A stretch of DNA of 64,000 nt from Deltaproteobacteria bacterium (GTDB lineage: Bacteria > SAR324 > JACQKK01). Shown piece by piece: positions 60,759 through 64,000 of the stretch. The notes under the pieces were generated by a model, which saw only the letters and a list, made by a program, of their open reading frames with translations, had not been told where the DNA came from and did not search any database. The stretch is from contig JAOUEW010000003.1 in assembly GCA_029858505.1 (NCBI GenBank), positions 124,001 to 188,000 of the forward strand, given 5' to 3'. Numbering within the stretch: the first letter of the stretch is position 1; each line of letters starts with the position of its first letter. A program made the translations under genes and the position numbers.

Positions 60759-63746
60759 ATGTATACCGATGAATCCATTGTCCATGAGTTCGTGGTTGAA
60801 AGCATGGATATGATTGACCAGATTGAACCCAAACTGGTCGACATATCCAACGCGTCTTTCTCCAAACAAACCGATTTCGACACGATTCACACCGTGTTTC
60901 GGTTGTTTCACTCCATGAAGGGGTCTGCTGGGTTCATGAACCTGGGGTCCATCCAAAAAATTACCCACGAGACCGAAACCTTTCTAGACTTGGTGCGCAA
61001 CGGGCGGGTCACCTTAAATAACAATCACATATCCCTGCTGTTCCGAATCTGCGATTTGTTGCGGAAAGTGCTGGATCAGGTGGACTCCCAGATGTCGGAT
61101 GCGGGGTATGAAAATCAAGTAGATGAATTTATTGGCGAATTGCAAGCGCTGATGGACCTGACCCTGGATCAGGAGCGGCAAGCCAAACCCCCGGCCCCTG
61201 CTGCCCCGGCAAAACCCCAGGATGCCAACCTGGATGGCCTGTTCGAGCAAGCACGCCAGGGGTATGCCACCCAAACCGCGGCAACCCTCCAACCACCCAT
61301 ACCGCCCGCCGCCACCAAACCGGCTGCCCCTGCGAAAGCCCAGGGAATGAGCAGCCCCACCGCGGCCCTGGAAGAATCCGCCCGGGCCCGGGAAGCCGAA
61401 CTGTTGCGGCAGATCATCAACCCCGAAATGGTTGAACATTTCTTAAAAGAATCCAATGAGTTAATGGACACCGCCGAGCAGAATCTGCTCAGCTTGGAGG
61501 GAGACGGGAAAAATCAGGAATTGGTCTCCAGCGTGTTCCGCAACATTCACAGTTTCAAGGGAAACTGTGGAATGTTGGGGTTTTCCGATCTGGAAAAATT
61601 AAGCCATAAAATGGAAACCCTGCTGGAATGCATTAAAGACGGCGAGTTGGCCCCGGAAAAAAAGAACATCACCCTGGTGCTCAACCTGTTGGATATTCTT
61701 CGCCATGGGTTGGATGACATTGCCCAAGGGGGGAAGGGCCACATTAACGGGCTGGAGGCCCTGCTGGGTCTGGTAAGCGAAGCCCTGCCCAAAAAGAAAG
61801 ACGCCCAGCCCAAACCCTCTCTCGACCGTGGCGTTAAGGGTTTCATTCAACCGGAAACATTCCAAAGCCAAACCCCATCGGCCCAGCCCTTCGTTCAGCC
61901 CCCCATAAGCCAAGCGCCTGCCTATCAGGCCCCCCGGCCAGCGCCTGTGCCCGCCAGCACTCCGGCGGCTCCGTCCGCCCCCGCGGCTGCGCCCCGGCCC
62001 ACCAAGCGCCCCCCGGCTTTGGCTGGACCCGGCCCCCTGCCTGGGAGAGTTTCCCTCAAAAACCCGGGGCTCAAGGGAGCGGTACAACCAGCCATCGCCC
62101 CCACCCCCCCCAGCCCAGCGCCAGCGGGCATCCCTGGAGGCATGGCCCCCCAGGGTGGAGAAGCCCTTCCCTTGCCCCCGCTGGCGGCCAAACGCCAATC
62201 CGCCCCGGCAGCAGCTCAACCAACGGTTGCTCAACCCGCCGTATCTCAACCCGTTGTTGCTCAATCAGCCGCGAATCAGCCCGCCGTTGCCCCCAGACCA
62301 ACCCCTGCCGCCACGCCAGCCCCGGTGACCCCCAACGCAGCCCCCAAGCCGGCACCCCAGGCAGCCCCCGTGCCATTGGCGCCCAACCCGCAGACCCCCG
62401 CGATGGTGCCCCCGGCACAACCTGCCGGTTCGGCGGAAAGCGCCAGGGAAAAAGGCCCCTCCCTCAAACCCCTGGCGGCCGATCTCATCCGTGAGGCTCT
62501 CAACAACCGCGGTGAAACGGCCCCCAGCGATACCACGGGAACCCCCGGCGGTCTGATTCGGAAAGACATCCGGGTAGACCTGGAAAAACTGGACGTGTTG
62601 ATTGACCTGGTGGGGGAATTGATCATCGCGGAAAGTATGGTGACCCAAAACCCCGACTTGTTTGGGTATGAGTTTGAACGGTTTGAAAAAGCCGCTGGCC
62701 ACTTGGCCAAAATCACCCGGGAGATTCAAGACATCGCCATGTCGCTGCGCATGGTGCCCCTGTCTACCGTCTTCCGTAAGATGATCCGGCTGGTGCATGA
62801 CCTCTCCCAAAAAAGCGGAAAAGAAGTTGATTTGACCCTGAAGGGAGAAGACACCGAGGTGGACAAAACCGTGATCGAGTTGATTTCGGATCCCTTGGTT
62901 CACATGATTCGAAATGCCGTGGACCATGGCGTGGAACCCATGGAAGAACGCTTGGCCGCGGGGAAGCCCCCCAAAGGAAACGTCACCATCGAAGCCCGGC
63001 ACGAAGGCGGAGAGGTGTGGGTCATTGTGCGGGATGACGGGCGGGGCATGAACAAAGAGCGGATTTTGGCCAAGGGCATTGAGCGGGGCCTGGTGAGGGG
63101 CGATGGCAGCGACATGAAAGACGACGAAATCTACCGCTTGGTGTTTGAACCAGGTTTTTCCACCGCCGACCAAGTGACCGATGTCTCTGGCCGAGGCGTG
63201 GGCATGGACGTGGTGAAACGAAACCTGGAGCGCATTAAGGGGAGAATCGACATTCAAACCCTTCCAGGGCAGGGCACAAGGTTTGTTCTGCGTATTCCCC
63301 TTACGCTGGCCATCATCGAGGGCATGTTGATCCGGGTGGGCGAACGCCGCTACATTATCCCCATGACCGCCATTCGCGAGTCCATTCAGGTCAAACCAGA
63401 GGACATCACCCGCACCATGGACGGCCAAGAGATCGTCATGCTGCGGGAAAACCTGTATCCCGTGGTGCGGCTGCATGAAATTCACAAAATCACCCCTATT
63501 CACACCAACTTGGAAGACGGGCTGCTGATGGTAATGGAGCACCAGGGGAGCTTGTTCTGCCTGTTTGTGGATGAACTGATTGGGCAGCTGCAAACGGTAA
63601 TTAAAGGATTGAGCGGAGTACTCGGAATGGTGCGGGGCGTGTCTGGGTGCGCTATCTTGGGAGACGGAGGGGTCAGCTTGATTTTAGACGTAGGCTCACT
63701 GGTTGACCTGGCTAGTTTGAAGGTAGACGAAAGTCAATTGGCTTGA
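60759..63746 (+). CDS. cheA: Chemotaxis histidine kinase CheA with two Hpt domains
   Basis: A 995-residue kinase. Hpt domain 1 has phospho-His51 (HSMKGSAGF), and Hpt domain 2 has His264 (HSFKGNCGM). Both are complete. A Pro/Ala/Gln-rich linker of about 230 residues follows (about 355-590). Then come the dimerisation part (LDVLIDLVGELIIAESM), the HATPase domain with N-box HMIRNAVDHGVE, G1 RDDGRGMN and G2 SGRGVGMDVV, and the CheW-like domain (GMLIRVGERRYIIPM). The CheY-binding P2 domain is not recognisable. ATG 60759 starts the first Hpt likeness. It phosphorylates CheB (43051) and CheY (not in the window). cheW follows after 19 bases. Confidence 0.96.
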   Translation: MYTDESIVHEFVVESMDMIDQIEPKLVDISNASFSKQTDFDTIHTVFRLFHSMKGSAGFMNLGSIQKITHETETFLDLVRNGRVTLNNNHISLLFRICDLLRKVLDQVDSQMSDAGYENQVDEFIGELQALMDLTLDQERQAKPPAPAAPAKPQDANLDGLFEQARQGYATQTAATLQPPIPPAATKPAAPAKAQGMSSPTAALEESARAREAELLRQIINPEMVEHFLKESNELMDTAEQNLLSLEGDGKNQELVSSVFRNIHSFKGNCGMLGFSDLEKLSHKMETLLECIKDGELAPEKKNITLVLNLLDILRHGLDDIAQGGKGHINGLEALLGLVSEALPKKKDAQPKPSLDRGVKGFIQPETFQSQTPSAQPFVQPPISQAPAYQAPRPAPVPASTPAAPSAPAAAPRPTKRPPALAGPGPLPGRVSLKNPGLKGAVQPAIAPTPPSPAPAGIPGGMAPQGGEALPLPPLAAKRQSAPAAAQPTVAQPAVSQPVVAQSAANQPAVAPRPTPAATPAPVTPNAAPKPAPQAAPVPLAPNPQTPAMVPPAQPAGSAESAREKGPSLKPLAADLIREALNNRGETAPSDTTGTPGGLIRKDIRVDLEKLDVLIDLVGELIIAESMVTQNPDLFGYEFERFEKAAGHLAKITREIQDIAMSLRMVPLSTVFRKMIRLVHDLSQKSGKEVDLTLKGEDTEVDKTVIELISDPLVHMIRNAVDHGVEPMEERLAAGKPPKGNVTIEARHEGGEVWVIVRDDGRGMNKERILAKGIERGLVRGDGSDMKDDEIYRLVFEPGFSTADQVTDVSGRGVGMDVVKRNLERIKGRIDIQTLPGQGTRFVLRIPLTLAIIEGMLIRVGERRYIIPMTAIRESIQVKPEDITRTMDGQEIVMLRENLYPVVRLHEIHKITPIHTNLEDGLLMVMEHQGSLFCLFVDELIGQLQTVIKGLSGVLGMVRGVSGCAILGDGGVSLILDVGSLVDLASLKVDESQLA

Positions 63747-63765
63747 TGACGGGCAAGGAGAAAAC

Positions 63766-64000
63766 ATGGCCGACGTGTTTCAGGGAGAGTTTTACGATGA
63801 AGATGATTTTGACGAGGATATACTTCGGGATAAATACCTGACGTTTTTGTTGGGAGACGAAGTGTATGCCATTGACATTAAGTTCGTATCCGAGATTATT
63901 CGGCTGCAGAAGGTGATCCATGTGCCCGACATGCCCCCCTATATTCCCGGGGTGGTCGATATCCGCGGGCGGGTGATTCCCGTGATGGACGTGCGCATGC
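63766..64000 (+). CDS. cheW: CheW coupling protein, 3' end outside window
   Basis: The first 78 codons of a CheW. A short acidic N-terminus (YDEDDFDEDI) is followed by the CheW fold: YLTFLLGDEVYAIDI (about 23-37), VSEIIRLQKVIHVPDMPPYIPGVVDIRG (typical receptor/kinase interface) and VIPVMDVRM. AAGGAG lies 5 bases before the ATG. It joins CheA to chemoreceptors. The gene runs off the right edge. Confidence 0.93.
   Translation, partial: MADVFQGEFYDEDDFDEDILRDKYLTFLLGDEVYAIDIKFVSEIIRLQKVIHVPDMPPYIPGVVDIRGRVIPVMDVRM

Overview
The window is one continuous stretch of a GC-rich, densely coded Gram-negative bacterial chromosome. Evidence for a Gram-negative envelope is kdsB (KDO activation), a type II secretin and a periplasmic amidase. 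The cell is flagellated and chemotactic: fliR, flhB, flhA, flhF, flhG and fliA, plus cheA, cheW, cheB and cheR. The gene content fits a proteobacterial or deltaproteobacteria-like lineage with a lithotrophic, sulfur-linked metabolism. I cannot name the phylum from the sequence alone. Runs of C and G and long antisense open frames are common, and almost all of those frames are shadows of real genes.

Layout. (1) 1-8761, minus strand: an operon with HdrB-like, HdrA-like, a conserved hypothetical, an HdrC/HdrB-fusion-like protein, EtfB, EtfA, a membrane ETF:quinone oxidoreductase (EMO type) and a lipoate-binding GcvH-like protein cut by the window edge. This resembles the sulfur-oxidising sHdr system in its ETF/EMO-linked form. 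(2) 9151-16038: housekeeping genes glpX, ychF, kdsB and ispD, with a transglutaminase-like/DUF350 membrane pair. (3) 16044-20524: gspD, scpA and a pentapeptide-repeat membrane protein. (4) 20532-24459, minus: a lysine 2,3-aminomutase-like radical SAM enzyme, two ATP-grasp ligases and a GNAT acetyltransferase, possibly a beta-lysine metabolite pathway. (5) 24809-33682, minus: the flagellar export and regulation block, with an extra radical SAM protein between flhG and fliA. (6) 33825-40280: a LexA-type autocleaving repressor, then a divergent block with [NiFe]-hydrogenase-like small and large subunits, a b-type cytochrome-like protein and an acyl-CoA dehydrogenase. (7) 40281-44151: a low-GC phage-CII-like gene, a zinc-ribbon coiled-coil protein, cheR and cheB. 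(8) 44517-51718: a 1323-residue protein of unknown function, a DinB protein, a di-haem cytochrome c peroxidase and an exonuclease-Nudix fusion. (9) 51847-60347: cysS, amidase, metF, a coiled-coil membrane protein, clpP, tig and four tRNAs. (10) 60759-64000: cheA and the start of cheW.

The most striking observation is the hydrogenase-like locus at 34856-38302. The large subunit aligns with group 1 [NiFe] hydrogenases along its length, but all four cysteines that hold the Ni-Fe centre are replaced, the active-site arginine is gone, and the protein stops where the maturation protease would cut. The small subunit has lost the proximal-cluster ligands, yet keeps a Tat signal and two complete four-cysteine clusters (medial and distal). 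The genes are open and conserved elsewhere, so this looks like a hydrogenase-derived complex re-used for another purpose rather than a decaying hydrogenase.

How the genes may work together (inference): the sHdr/ETF/EMO operon would pass electrons from lipoate-bound sulfur oxidation through ETF to the membrane quinone pool. The acyl-CoA dehydrogenase downstream of the hydrogenase-like locus could use the same ETF. The hydrogenase-like complex with its cytochrome may be a further periplasmic redox link to quinone. Three copies of a hairpin-rich intergenic repeat are scattered through the window.
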